Shown: positions 44,729 to 54,594 of the stretch, one piece after another
How positions within the stretch are numbered: position 1 is the first letter of the stretch
How the letters are laid out: every line of letters starts with the position of its first letter
DNA from: Saprospiraceae bacterium
GTDB lineage: Bacteria > Bacteroidota > Bacteroidia > Chitinophagales > Saprospiraceae
Length of the DNA stretch: 58,517 bases
Assembly (NCBI GenBank): GCA_026986005.1
Contig: JALSPK010000028.1
Span: 1 to 58,517 of the forward strand
Direction: 5' to 3'
Translations under genes and position numbers: made by a program
Notes under the pieces: generated by a model
What the model saw: the letters and a program-made list of their open reading frames with translations, nothing else
What the model was told of the DNA's origin: nothing
Databases searched by the model: none

Positions 44729-45415
44729 ATGTATTTAATTAAAAGATTTTTATTAGTTGTTTTTTTTGTATCAATAATTTATGGAGTTAAAGCTCAAATA
44801 GGCTTAGATTTAATATCAGCTAAAAATCGATATTCAACTTGGAATGATGTTATTTATGAATTTTCAGAAAATCAAAATGAAATTTTCCGGTATTCTTATG
44901 GGGGAGGTGTTAATTATTGGTTTAGATTGGCTGATTATCGTTTGGAGTTCACTCCCGGTATTTATTATTTATACTCCGATTTTAATTTGAATGATGTTAA
45001 TCAAAATTTTAAGTATATTTCACATCAGCTTGGTTTTGAATTTGATATTAATGTTTATATGTTTGATTTTGTACGAAGAACTTTTGAGAGGGATTGCCCG
45101 AGCTTTTCAAACGGAAATGATTGGTTGAAAAAAAGTTTTTTTATTCAAGTCTCTCCCGGTATTTTTGGAGTTTTTAGAGAGATTAAAGACGCACCCGAAA
45201 GAGTAAATACAAAAAGAGTGTCAGGAAAATTTGATTTTGGTATTGGTTTGGATATGAAATTAACAAAGCATTTGATTGTTGCACCGATTTTAAAATACGG
45301 ATTTGATATTGGTGATAAATGGAATGGGTTTTCTGAATTTCATGGAACTGATAGCTTTAATGACGGCACTTCAAATGCATATTTATCACTCACTCTTGCC
45401 TTTTATTTAAAATAG
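44729..45415 (+). CDS. Outer-membrane beta-barrel (porin-like) protein
   Basis: A 228-residue protein with a signal peptide (FLLVVFFVSIIYGVKAQ) and alternating strands (YSYGGGVNYWFRLADYRLEFTPGIYYL, KYISHQLGFEFDINVYMF, FFIQVSPGIFGVF, SNAYLSLTLAFYLK), ending in an aromatic-hydrophobic strand suited to Bam recognition. It lies 6 bp before the LD-carboxypeptidase gene. Substrate is unknown. Confidence 0.72.
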   Translation: MYLIKRFLLVVFFVSIIYGVKAQIGLDLISAKNRYSTWNDVIYEFSENQNEIFRYSYGGGVNYWFRLADYRLEFTPGIYYLYSDFNLNDVNQNFKYISHQLGFEFDINVYMFDFVRRTFERDCPSFSNGNDWLKKSFFIQVSPGIFGVFREIKDAPERVNTKRVSGKFDFGIGLDMKLTKHLIVAPILKYGFDIGDKWNGFSEFHGTDSFNDGTSNAYLSLTLAFYLK

Positions 45416-45421
45416 TTGAAA

Positions 45422-46474
45422 ATGAAAAGAAAAAGTTTTAATAAAATGATAATTGCCGGTGCAGGTCTAGGTGCTGTTTCTTGTTCTATCCCATTAAAGG
45501 TTGGAGCCGGTGATAAATATGACAAAGCAAAAAAAATAAAGCCTAAAAAATTGAAAAAAGGGGATACCATCGGACTTATTGCACCGGGTAGTGCATTTAG
45601 CAAAGATGCATATAATAGAACCATCAAAAATATCAAAAGTCTAGGGTTGAAATATAAAAATGCAAATAATCTATTCAAAGACTATGGCTTTGTAGCCGGC
45701 ACCGATAAGGAGAGAATAGACGATATTCATCAGATGTTTTCTGATAACACAGTAGATGCAATATGGTGCGTACGAGGTGGATATGGTACGACTAGGATAA
45801 TAGAGAACCTCGATTATAACCTTATTAGGAGTAACCCCAAGATAATAATAGGATATAGCGACATAACAGCATTGCTGAATGCGATAAATGCCAAAACCGG
45901 CTTGGTAACTTTTCACGGTCCTGTGGGAGCTACTGAATTAACTCCTTATACATTGGATAATTTTAAAAAAGTACTTTTTAGTAATAGTGCTTCCGTAAAG
46001 ATTCCTGTTTTCTACAATGTGGAAGAAGAAAATGGTGCTTTTGTATCATCTGTCATTGTTGATGGAAACATGAGAGGGGAACTTATTGGTGGAAATCTAA
46101 GCCTATTGTCAGCTATGTCGGGTACTAAATTCAACTTGCATTTAAAGGATAAATTATTATTTATCGAAGACGTAGGGGAAAAGCCTTACAGAATTGATAG
46201 GATGTTGACACAATTGCTCTTTTCCACGGATATATCAAAAGCTTCCGGGATAATTTTAGGCGTGTTTAAAGATTGTGATGTAGATCCAGGGACTGATGGA
46301 TCTTTGACTTTGCTCGAAACAATTAAAGATAGACTTGAACCGCTTGGTCTTCCGCTATTTTATGGATTCTCCTTTGGACACATCAAAGATATGTGTACTT
46401 TGCCAATTGGGATCGAAGCCAAATTTGATATGAGTAAAAAAGAATTAGTATTATTAGAAAATTCCCTTACCTAG
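45422..46474 (+). CDS. ldcA: LD-carboxypeptidase (S66 family), probable lipoprotein
   Basis: The start chosen is ATG 45422 rather than the TTG six bases earlier. The 350-residue protein has a lipoprotein-like N-terminus (KMIIAGAGLGAVSC, Cys21) and the S66 core: IAPGSAFS, VRGGYGTTRI (118-127), nucleophile S146 in IGYSDITALLNA, HGPVGAT, the Glu of FIEDVGEKPYRIDRML and the His of SFGHIKDMCTLPIG. It cleaves the L,D bond of murein tetrapeptides. Six bp downstream is a dipeptide epimerase gene, so the pair likely recycles murein peptides. Confidence 0.9.
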   Translation: MKRKSFNKMIIAGAGLGAVSCSIPLKVGAGDKYDKAKKIKPKKLKKGDTIGLIAPGSAFSKDAYNRTIKNIKSLGLKYKNANNLFKDYGFVAGTDKERIDDIHQMFSDNTVDAIWCVRGGYGTTRIIENLDYNLIRSNPKIIIGYSDITALLNAINAKTGLVTFHGPVGATELTPYTLDNFKKVLFSNSASVKIPVFYNVEEENGAFVSSVIVDGNMRGELIGGNLSLLSAMSGTKFNLHLKDKLLFIEDVGEKPYRIDRMLTQLLFSTDISKASGIILGVFKDCDVDPGTDGSLTLLETIKDRLEPLGLPLFYGFSFGHIKDMCTLPIGIEAKFDMSKKELVLLENSLT

Positions 46475-46480
46475 ATATCT

Positions 46481-47500
46481 ATGAAACTAAATTATAAATC
46501 TTATAATCTTGAATTGAAACATACTTTTGGCATTGCCAGAAGTTCACATAAGATTCAAAGAAGTCTAATCGTCAGGCTTGAACAGGATGGAATAGTAGGA
46601 TATGGAGAAGCTGTTGAAAATTCATACTACGGTTTTACTATTGAAGGGATGATTGAAAAATTGGAAACTATAAGACCATTGATTGAGTCTTATAGTTTGG
46701 GGAGTCCTGAAAAATTTTGGGATTTTCTAAATAAGTATTTAGATGATTACAGGTTTTTACACTGCGCTATTGATATCGCCGCCAATGACCTTTTTGGTAA
46801 GATACAGGGCAAACCATTATATGATTTGTGGGAGCTTAATAGCGAAAATATGCCTATGACAAATTATACAGTAGGTATTGATGATATAGAGGTGATGAAG
46901 AATAAAGTTCTTGAGTTTCCTTGGCCTCTTTACAAAATAAAACTAGGTACAAATAATGATATCGAGATTGTCAGAACCTTACGCGAATTGACAAATTCCA
47001 AATTTAGAATTGATGCAAATGCTTCTTGGACTATTGAGGAGACAATAAATAATTCGCGCCGATTAAAGACTTTGGGTGTTGAATTTATCGAACAACCTCT
47101 TGCTGCAAACTGGTGGAAAGAGATGGAGGTCGTGTTTGAAAATAGTCAATTGCCGGTAATAGCGGATGAATCTTGTAGAATAGAAGAAGATGTTGTTAAA
47201 TGCGTAGGGAGATTCCACGGCATTAATGTAAAATTGGTTAAAGCAGGTGGGCTAACTCCTGCAAGGAGGATGATAATTCAGGCAAAGAAACTCGGTTTGA
47301 AAACTATGGTAGGCTGTATGACAGAATCGTCAGTAGGTATAGCTGCTGTTGGACAGCTATTGCCGTATTTGGATTACGTGGATATGGACGGTGCACTTTT
47401 ATTGAAAAAAGATATTGCCAAAACACACGATATTATTGATGGTAAAGTTATATTGTCCAAGTTGTCGGGTACAGGTGTAGTTATTAATGATGATTTTTAA
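46481..47500 (+). CDS. L-Ala-D/L-Glu dipeptide epimerase (enolase superfamily)
   Basis: A 339-residue enolase-superfamily enzyme. The general base region is YKIKLG, metal ligands lie in RIDANASW, FIEQPL and IADESC, the second base is in VKLVKAGG, and the specificity loop GCMTESSVG is that of Ala-Glu epimerases (YcjG/YkfB). It racemises the Glu of L-Ala-D-Glu from murein so it can be hydrolysed and reused. It forms an operon with ldcA and ends at a strong terminator. Confidence 0.92.
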   Translation: MKLNYKSYNLELKHTFGIARSSHKIQRSLIVRLEQDGIVGYGEAVENSYYGFTIEGMIEKLETIRPLIESYSLGSPEKFWDFLNKYLDDYRFLHCAIDIAANDLFGKIQGKPLYDLWELNSENMPMTNYTVGIDDIEVMKNKVLEFPWPLYKIKLGTNNDIEIVRTLRELTNSKFRIDANASWTIEETINNSRRLKTLGVEFIEQPLAANWWKEMEVVFENSQLPVIADESCRIEEDVVKCVGRFHGINVKLVKAGGLTPARRMIIQAKKLGLKTMVGCMTESSVGIAAVGQLLPYLDYVDMDGALLLKKDIAKTHDIIDGKVILSKLSGTGVVINDDF

Positions 47501-47501
47501 T

Positions 47502-47542
47502 AAAAAAAAGATTGCCTCAAACTGATGAAGCAATCTTTTTTT
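47502..47542 (+). terminator. Bidirectional terminator between the epimerase and 47563 genes
   Basis: AAAAAAAAGATTGC (47502-47515) pairs with GCAATCTTTTTTT (47530-47542) around a 14-nt loop, with an A-run on one side and a T-run on the other; it serves both convergent genes. Confidence 0.9.
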
Positions 47543-47562
47543 ATATGAACGAATTTGTGGGA

Positions 47563-48267
47563 TTAGAATCCTCCACCTCCCATTCCCATTCCTTTTAATT
47601 CTTCGATTGTTTTTTCTTGAAATCCTGTTTTGTCAAAATCAAATACCGAATCCTTAAAGTCCTCTTTAAATTTAACCGCTTTTGTAGTCATAGCAAACTG
47701 TCCAGGAATTGATACGGTATATTCCAATGGGAAACCACCGATTTCATCGTTGTCAATACCTTGTTGAACCATAGCTTTTGTGTCTATTTCGTTAGTAACC
47801 CACATCTCTATTTTTGGCTCTCCTTCTTTTGATGTTACGTCTACCAAATGGGCAGTCATACCTAATATCTCTTTAGTTTTATCTTTGTGATGAGTGTATT
47901 CTTGTTTTCCGATATTTTGCTCTTTTTTCAATTCTTCTGCTTTTTTCTTGTCCATTTTAATCAAAAACTTTTGTCCCATCATTTCCATGTACATTTCTGA
48001 ATTACCATCTTTATCTATCAATATTTTGATGATGCTCATACCTCCCATACTGTTTATTTTTGTAAGAGCCTTATCTTTCTTGAAATAAAGTTTTGTGGTT
48101 GTTCCTTTTATCATATTTTCAACCATTTTCATCTGTGGATCATCTGCATTCTCTGCTTTAAAGTCGGAGATTTCAAATTTCATATACCCTTTAGTGTACT
48201 TTTGCGCATTTGTCTGAATGCTAAAAAAGGAGATAAATAATACTAATGCAATAATTGTTCTCTTCAT
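47563..48267 (-). CDS. Secreted protein of unknown function (DUF4412-like)
   Basis: A 234-residue protein with a signal peptide (TIIALVLFISFFSIQTNAQ). It is rich in Met, Lys and Glu, with beta-type segments (KGYMKFEISDF, TTKLYFKKDKALTKI, MYMEMMGQKFLIKM, TAHLVDVTSKEG) and a Gly/Met tail (GMGMGGGGF). The pattern resembles periplasmic DUF4412/GLPGLI-like proteins of Bacteroidota, whose function is unknown. It lies 4 bp downstream of the T9SS FG-GAP protein gene, likely one transcript. Confidence 0.7.
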   Translation of the reverse strand: MKRTIIALVLFISFFSIQTNAQKYTKGYMKFEISDFKAENADDPQMKMVENMIKGTTTKLYFKKDKALTKINSMGGMSIIKILIDKDGNSEMYMEMMGQKFLIKMDKKKAEELKKEQNIGKQEYTHHKDKTKEILGMTAHLVDVTSKEGEPKIEMWVTNEIDTKAMVQQGIDNDEIGGFPLEYTVSIPGQFAMTTKAVKFKEDFKDSVFDFDKTGFQEKTIEELKGMGMGGGGF

Positions 48268-48271
48268 TGTT

Positions 48272-50542
48272 TTAATTTTTCTGTTTTATAATTTTCTCGG
48301 AATAATTTTTACCGTCCGAGCTCAAAGTTAATAAATATATTCCCTCTTTTAACACATTTACATCAATTTTATTATTTACTTGACACAAATTACCTGATTT
48401 TACGGTTTGTCCCCATATATTTGTTAATTTATACTTAATGTCTTTGATGTTTCCCAAATCGGTTTTTATGTAAATATACTCTTTTGCAGGATTCGGGTAA
48501 ACCTCAAATCTTGATTTTAAATTGGGTTCATTTGTGCTTACACCATCATGGATTTTGATGTCTGTATTCCAAAATTCAAATCCACCTCTATCAGTCCCAA
48601 TCAATATTTCAAGATAACCATCATGGTCGATATCTGCAACAGCAGGAGCAGATTTATTTCCGATATCAATATCGCCATATTTTTCAATGTAGGGGGTTAA
48701 TTTGTCATATCTGTGACCTATAAAATCATTGTATATATTGATGCCTCCACTTTTAAATCCGGTAAATAAAAGATTGTTTTTGTCATCTTGGTAAGTACTT
48801 ATAGTAGCAAAAGATGTATAGCTGAAGTCTTCATTGTAGTCCAATTCGCCATAAAAGGAATTGTTAGGTTTTTGGAGCGCATCACTATTAAAATCGGCAG
48901 AGTCTGTACTTCCTGTATTTTCAAAGTAAACAACAGCACCTAAGTTTTTTTGATCGTCATGAAAATTTGCACCTACACCTATTATAAGATCACCCAAGCC
49001 ATCGTTGTTGTGGTCAAATATATTCGGAGCTGAAAAACTCTCTACATTTATGTTTTTGTAATTGAGTATGGGAGATTCAAAACTATATGGCTTGCCTTTT
49101 CCTGCTTTATTTTCGAGATAAATCAATGTCCCCTTATGATTCCCTATAATCAGATCATTGTCTCCATCACCATCTAAATCCCCAAATGAAGGTGTGAAGT
49201 AACTCAACTCTGATTCAGAACTGATCTTTTTCAAATTCAAATAATTACTATCTTCCAATTCAAATTTTGGAGTAGTCTTGGTACCAGTGTTTTTAAAGTA
49301 ATACAACTTAGAAGGAGTTATGTTTTCAAATGAGACCTTTGGTCCTGTACCTACTACGATATCCATCAATCCATCAGCATTGACATCAGTAAAAGTGGGG
49401 TAGATATTGCCACCTAAATCCAACATTTTATCGACTAAAAAATCTTTTTTTACGAATTTAAAATTAGGCTTTGAGTTGGTATTTGTATTTTTGTAAAAGT
49501 ATATATTATCTATATTTTGAGGATGATTTTCGTAGTCATAGTCTTCATTGGGCGTTAATACGAGATCTTTTATTCCATCAAAATCTAAGTCAATATACGC
49601 CGCTGCTATAAATGATTTCAATGCTATTGGTGTATCGTAACTTGGAAATCCTCTTTCTATTTCAGTCATCCAAGCATTATTGGAGTCGCCACCGTTTTTT
49701 AAGTACATCAACGAATCATATGCTATGTCGCCTATCAATGCATCAAAATCACCATCATCATCCATGTCCAATAACAATGTGGTAGAACCAGCATGTCTTT
49801 GAAACATCATTGCTTGACTAGCACATCTATACGGATTGGTACTTAAATGAATCTCAGAAGAAAAATTGTCCTCTTCAAATCTTCCCCAGCAATTGTTTGT
49901 CCAAATATATTTGAAACTGTCAAGGGAAATATTGTTTTCTACACAAATATTTTTATAAAGCTTTAAACTAATTCCATCTGAAAAAGATAATATATCCAAA
50001 TCTCCATCTTTGTCAATATCCACGATCGCCGGTATGTCACTTTGAAGATTTTCTATTTTGAAATATCCGTTTCCACTATTCTTTTTTCTAGATAAAACAT
50101 CTTTTGGAAAGTAAGGGTTTTTGTATTTTTCAAAATGAATTTTATCGTTTATAGCTACAGCCTTCCAAACTTCAATATCAGAAGAACCGGATGATTTGAA
50201 TAAATCTTTTAACCCATCGTTATTGTAATCGACCAAAAGCATCCAATATTCTATTTTTGGAAATATGTTTTCGTATTCCGGTGAGAATACATATTCTCCT
50301 TTATTGTTAATAAATACACTTAATTTATCACCTAACCGGTCAAAAACGATTAGATCTTCAAGACCGTCATTATTTAAATCCATTTTATTCAATTGAGGGG
50401 AATTAATTCCGCCTGTGAAAGGATAATTGATAGTGCTTCCATCAATTACAATATCACAATTGAATCTTGTTGTATTTTGTCCGGTAAGTGCGATTGTAAA
50501 AAAAATAAAAGTGATTACAATGAAAGTTAGTTTAGTTTTCAT
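48272..50542 (-). CDS. FG-GAP/VCBS repeat protein with T9SS sorting domain
   Basis: A 756-residue secreted protein with a signal peptide (FIVITFIFFTIALTGQ). It has many FG-GAP/VCBS-type calcium-binding turns of the form D-x-D/N-x-D-G-x-x-D (MDLNNDGLEDLIVFD, VDYNNDGLKDLF, VDIDKDGDLDILSF, FGDLDGDGDNDLIIG, VADIDHDGYLEILIG), suggesting a beta-propeller. The C-terminal about 75 residues (FEVYPNPAKEYIYIK... LKEGIYLLTL...KIIKQ) are a type A T9SS sorting signal, so it is exported by the type IX system and attached to the surface or released. Ligand is unknown. Confidence 0.9.
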   Translation of the reverse strand: MKTKLTFIVITFIFFTIALTGQNTTRFNCDIVIDGSTINYPFTGGINSPQLNKMDLNNDGLEDLIVFDRLGDKLSVFINNKGEYVFSPEYENIFPKIEYWMLLVDYNNDGLKDLFKSSGSSDIEVWKAVAINDKIHFEKYKNPYFPKDVLSRKKNSGNGYFKIENLQSDIPAIVDIDKDGDLDILSFSDGISLKLYKNICVENNISLDSFKYIWTNNCWGRFEEDNFSSEIHLSTNPYRCASQAMMFQRHAGSTTLLLDMDDDGDFDALIGDIAYDSLMYLKNGGDSNNAWMTEIERGFPSYDTPIALKSFIAAAYIDLDFDGIKDLVLTPNEDYDYENHPQNIDNIYFYKNTNTNSKPNFKFVKKDFLVDKMLDLGGNIYPTFTDVNADGLMDIVVGTGPKVSFENITPSKLYYFKNTGTKTTPKFELEDSNYLNLKKISSESELSYFTPSFGDLDGDGDNDLIIGNHKGTLIYLENKAGKGKPYSFESPILNYKNINVESFSAPNIFDHNNDGLGDLIIGVGANFHDDQKNLGAVVYFENTGSTDSADFNSDALQKPNNSFYGELDYNEDFSYTSFATISTYQDDKNNLLFTGFKSGGINIYNDFIGHRYDKLTPYIEKYGDIDIGNKSAPAVADIDHDGYLEILIGTDRGGFEFWNTDIKIHDGVSTNEPNLKSRFEVYPNPAKEYIYIKTDLGNIKDIKYKLTNIWGQTVKSGNLCQVNNKIDVNVLKEGIYLLTLSSDGKNYSEKIIKQKN

Positions 50543-50856
50543 GATCTTGATTGTTAGTTTGTTCTATAAACGTACTTGATTACACAATATTTTATTGTTT
50601 ATTGCATTTATTAATAGTGATATTCAATAATTTGAATAGTTTGTAACAATTTGCTTGTGGAAAGAAGAAAATATTGCATAAAATGTTTGCTTTAAGCTAT
50701 GCAGTTTTTTCAATAAGATGATATTTGTTAGTACGTAAAGACAGTATTTGTTGGCTTATTATTTAAAATTTTGTTAATTTTTACGATTGATATTACTATT
50801 TTTTGTTATATATTTAATAAATTTGTCTATAATTGCGTTAAGGTAAAAAATATATT
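50543..50856. other. 314-bp intergenic region between divergent FG-GAP and TonB-like genes
   Basis: AT-rich, no ORF. TATAATTG near 50828-50835 is one base from the -7 consensus for the plus-strand gene. No repeat or RNA is seen. Confidence 0.3.
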
Positions 50857-51831
50857 ATGGCAGTACCAACACTATATATGGAGGAAGAGAATAAAAAGCA
50901 AGGGCTTAGAGTATCGATAACATTGCATGTTTTAATACTTTTGATCGCGCTATATCCCATATTAAAAGATGACCCTAATGAAAATATAGACAAACAATTT
51001 GCTATAGCAATAAGATTTGATCAAGGACCCTCCGCCAATAGTTTCAAAGGAGTGGCAGCAGAGGGTGCTCAGAGAGCTAGGAATGAAAAAGTGGATAAAG
51101 TCAGAACTTCAAATGTAGAAAAAATCAAGACTAAAAGTACTCCAAAACCGGTAAAGACACCTAAGGTTAATACACCAAAACCACAGGTTCCTACAGCACC
51201 GATGGAGTCCGAAATATTTGAAAAGGAAATTGAGATTGAAGCAGTAGAAAGCGTTCCGGAAGTGGTAAGTCAAGTTCCCAAAAAACAAGTGGAGGAGACA
51301 ATCCCCGAAAAAGTGACGCCACTTGAAACAAACGATTCACCAAGTGAAATAGAAGATGTGCCTTCACAGGTTCCATCTTCTTCACCAAGTGCAAGTAAAG
51401 GTGGAGGAACTAATTCCTCATCACCTTCTAATCAGGATGGTACAGGGACTGGACAAGGTAAAAAAGGGAAGGGTAGTGGATATCATAAATCGGGCAATGA
51501 TAGTACTTCCGGCATTGGCACAGGTGGTGCAGGAAATGGTGCTTTTGACGGTACAGGCAAAGGAATATTTGGAAGGCAACCTGTGAATAGACCTAGGAGA
51601 AGTCATCTACTTCAAAGTAAAAACGGGAAAATTGTCATGAAAGTTTGTATCGATCGCCGCGGGAGATCCACTTTTGTAGATTTAATAAAAAGAGGTACTA
51701 CTATCCATGACAAGAAAGTGATAAAGGAGGCAATTGATTACGTTGGTAGATTTATATGGGAGGAAGACCCCGGGATAAAGGCAGAACAATGTGGTAGGTA
51801 CACTTTTAGAGTAGACAATCAGACCCGATAA
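50857..51831 (+). CDS. TonB-like energy transducer protein
   Basis: A 324-residue protein with a single N-terminal membrane helix (VSITLHVLILLIALYPIL, about 19-36), a long periplasmic linker rich in Pro, Lys, Ser and Gly (VKTPKVNTPKPQVPTAP, then a GTGTGQGKKGKGSG-type Gly-rich stretch), and a C-terminal domain from about 250 (NGKIVMKVCIDRRGRSTFVDLIKRGTT) resembling the TonB C-terminal fold. It probably transmits proton-motive force to outer-membrane receptors or anchors a motor. No exbB or exbD is in the window. Confidence 0.75.
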   Translation: MAVPTLYMEEENKKQGLRVSITLHVLILLIALYPILKDDPNENIDKQFAIAIRFDQGPSANSFKGVAAEGAQRARNEKVDKVRTSNVEKIKTKSTPKPVKTPKVNTPKPQVPTAPMESEIFEKEIEIEAVESVPEVVSQVPKKQVEETIPEKVTPLETNDSPSEIEDVPSQVPSSSPSASKGGGTNSSSPSNQDGTGTGQGKKGKGSGYHKSGNDSTSGIGTGGAGNGAFDGTGKGIFGRQPVNRPRRSHLLQSKNGKIVMKVCIDRRGRSTFVDLIKRGTTIHDKKVIKEAIDYVGRFIWEEDPGIKAEQCGRYTFRVDNQTR

Positions 51832-51969
51832 GAATCAATTTGAAATACACGTTTTTTAGATTGAATTGCAGTTATTGACTATTATTATTAACATTTCCAA
51901 ACTAAGTTTATTATTTTCTTGTTAATAGAAATGCCGGTTTCTTTTGTCAATTTAAAATTAATAAAATAT

Positions 51970-54582
51970 ATGTTAAATTACAAATTTAAAAGTTTAAAGA
52001 CCTATAGTTCAACGGAGTGGTTGGCAAGTGCTTTAAAAAAGTATAGAAAAGTCTTTTTAAAACAGAACACGGATTATATCTACTTTGAGACATCTTTGTA
52101 CAATTTGCATTTTGAGCGAAAAGATTGGACTGCTGATTTTAATATAACATGTTATAAAAAAGAAAAAGGAGATATAAAAAAGATTTGCGATTTGAACTTT
52201 GAAAGAGAAATATCTAAGGATACAGACGTGTTTTATTTAAGAGAAGGGTGGGGCAATTCAAAGAAAGGAGTATTTTGGAAACATGGAGAATATTTTTGGG
52301 AAGCCAAGGTTGATGGAGAATTGATTGGAGTTAAAACATTTTTTATAGAAGATTTGGAGATTTATAATGATGAAATTTCTGGAGGATTATTAGTATTAAA
52401 TAAATTGAGTTTAACAGAAGGTCTATCACAAATTTCTTCTTTAGATGAAAAAGGATATAAAGTTTTTAGTTCAGAAAAAACTAGATTTATCTATGTCAAT
52501 ATGGTATTTGATAATATGTTTGAATTTGATATTGATTGGAAAGCTGAAGTCTTTTTATTATTTCATACAGAGAGTAGAGAGCTAAAAGGGGTTGCAAGTA
52601 AAGTGATATCTGTTTCTGCCAATGACGACTCTTTTGAGGTATCATTAGGCTGGGGAGCAGAAGAACCCGGATCGTGGTTCAATGGAGTTTATACCGTTGA
52701 TATTATGGTTTTTGATGCGCATATTGCTAGTGCTAAGTTTGAAGTTGGAGACGAATTTGAAGAAGGTGCACCATCAGTATTTTTTCCTGAAGATCTATCT
52801 CCGGTTGATTTGGCTATTAAGAATATTGATGACAGTGTTACTTTGGAAGAATTGATGGCAAATCTCGATAAACTAATAGGTCTTGAAGGGATTAAAACTC
52901 AAATAAAAAATCATGCAAAATATATTCAGTTCATAAAACTTAGAAAAGAAAAAGGGTTTAAAGAAGAAAATGATATTGATATCCATATGGTTTTTATGGG
53001 TAATCCGGGTACAGGGAAGACAACTGTTGCTGAAATGATGGGGATGATCTATAAAAAGATGGGAATTCTTTCCAAAGGTCATGTGCACTCCGTTGATAGA
53101 GTAGATCTGATAGGGGAATATATCGGTCAGACAGCACCAAAAGTAAAACAGGCTATAAAAGATGCTAAAGGTGGTGTCCTTTTTATTGATGAAGCTTATT
53201 CCTTGTCAAGAGAAAATAGTGATAGTAAGGATTTTGGTAAGGAGGTGATTGAGATATTGGTTAAAGAGATGTCGGATGGAGATGGAGATTTGGTGGTAAT
53301 AGCTGCGGGCTATCCTAAGGAAATGGATTATTTTATCAAATCAAATCCTGGATTGAAATCAAGATTTAAATTATTTTTTAACTTTTCGGATTACATGCCA
53401 CAAGATTTATCAAAAATTGCAGCTATTGCAATGGAAAATAAAGAAATAGTGTGTACAATGGAAGCGAGAAAAAAAATTGACGATATAATAGTGAAAGCCT
53501 ATCGCGATAGAGATAAAACTTTTGGGAATGCCAGGTATGTTTATGATTTGATAGAAAAAGCAAAAATAAATATGGCTTTGAGGGTTATGAAGATGGACAA
53601 TTTTGAGGATTTGGAGTCAGATGAGTTGAAAACAGTTACCTTAGAAGATGTTAAGAGAATTGAATTTGAAAAAGTCAAGTCTCTGCCCAAAATACCTATC
53701 GACGAAGTATTGTTGCAAGAGGCTTTTGATGAGTTAAATGCTTTGATCGGTCTTGAAAGGGTAAAACAGGAGATAATTGAGACAGTGGGTGTAGTTAGAT
53801 ATCATATTGAAACAGGAAAGGATGTTTTGAATAATTTTTTCCTGCATACCGTATTTATAGGTAATCCGGGAACCGGAAAGACTACAGTTGCAAGAATATT
53901 GACAAAAATATATAAGGCTCTTGGTATATTGGAAAGAGGGCATATGGTCGAAACAGATAGACAAGGTTTAGTAGCCGGATTTATAGGACAAACAGCGATA
54001 AAAACAGCAGAAAAAATAGATGAGGCAATGGGAGGAGTCTTGTTTATTGATGAGGCTTATTCTCTGTCATCAGGTGGAGTAGGAGCAGATTATGGAAGTG
54101 AGGCGATACAAACATTATTGAAGAGGATGGAAGATAAAAGAGGAGAATTTTTTGTTTTTGTAGCCGGTTATCCTGAAAATATGGAGCAGTTTTTGAAGAC
54201 GAATCCTGGGCTTCAATCCAGATTTGATAAGATATTGAAGTTTGAGGATTATTCTAAACAACAGCTTTTTGATATTGCAGTAAGTATGTTTGATGATAAA
54301 GATTTGAGTTTGTCGGATACAGCCAATGAAGTTTTGCTAGAATACCTTGATGATATTACTAAGAAAAAAGATAAGTATTTTGGCAATGCTAGAAAGGTAA
54401 GAAAAATCGTGATTGAAATAGCAGAGAATCAGAATATCAGAATCTCAACACTTCCTAAGGATAAAAGGGTTGAATCCGAAATAAATTTAGTATTACCAAT
54501 CGATATCTCAAAGGTGATGGATAATAAGAAAGTGATTTTTGATAAAAAGAATATCGGTTTTAGGGCTAGGAGCGAAAATTAA
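51970..54582 (+). CDS. Large ATPase with two CbbX-type AAA+ domains and a duplicated N-terminal region
   Basis: The start is uncertain: ATG 51970 (MLNYKFKSL, 870 residues) is preferred, but ATG 51931 and TTG 51919 are in frame. Two AAA+ modules of the CbxX/CfxQ/SpoVK family follow a new-looking N-terminal region. Module 1 has Walker A GNPGTGKT at 344-351 and GGVLFIDEAYSLS near 401-413; module 2 has Walker A GNPGTGKT at 631-638 and again GGVLFIDEAYSLS. Both have the AAGYP/VAGYP sensor and NPGL-x-SRF arginine segment. The N-terminus (about 40-265) itself contains two related beta-type units (EGWGNSKKGVFWKHGEYFWEAKV and LGWGAEEPGSWFNGVYTVDIMV). It probably remodels a protein substrate; target unknown. 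Confidence 0.85.
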   Translation: MLNYKFKSLKTYSSTEWLASALKKYRKVFLKQNTDYIYFETSLYNLHFERKDWTADFNITCYKKEKGDIKKICDLNFEREISKDTDVFYLREGWGNSKKGVFWKHGEYFWEAKVDGELIGVKTFFIEDLEIYNDEISGGLLVLNKLSLTEGLSQISSLDEKGYKVFSSEKTRFIYVNMVFDNMFEFDIDWKAEVFLLFHTESRELKGVASKVISVSANDDSFEVSLGWGAEEPGSWFNGVYTVDIMVFDAHIASAKFEVGDEFEEGAPSVFFPEDLSPVDLAIKNIDDSVTLEELMANLDKLIGLEGIKTQIKNHAKYIQFIKLRKEKGFKEENDIDIHMVFMGNPGTGKTTVAEMMGMIYKKMGILSKGHVHSVDRVDLIGEYIGQTAPKVKQAIKDAKGGVLFIDEAYSLSRENSDSKDFGKEVIEILVKEMSDGDGDLVVIAAGYPKEMDYFIKSNPGLKSRFKLFFNFSDYMPQDLSKIAAIAMENKEIVCTMEARKKIDDIIVKAYRDRDKTFGNARYVYDLIEKAKINMALRVMKMDNFEDLESDELKTVTLEDVKRIEFEKVKSLPKIPIDEVLLQEAFDELNALIGLERVKQEIIETVGVVRYHIETGKDVLNNFFLHTVFIGNPGTGKTTVARILTKIYKALGILERGHMVETDRQGLVAGFIGQTAIKTAEKIDEAMGGVLFIDEAYSLSSGGVGADYGSEAIQTLLKRMEDKRGEFFVFVAGYPENMEQFLKTNPGLQSRFDKILKFEDYSKQQLFDIAVSMFDDKDLSLSDTANEVLLEYLDDITKKKDKYFGNARKVRKIVIEIAENQNIRISTLPKDKRVESEINLVLPIDISKVMDNKKVIFDKKNIGFRARSEN

Positions 54583-54594
54583 TAATTATCTATT

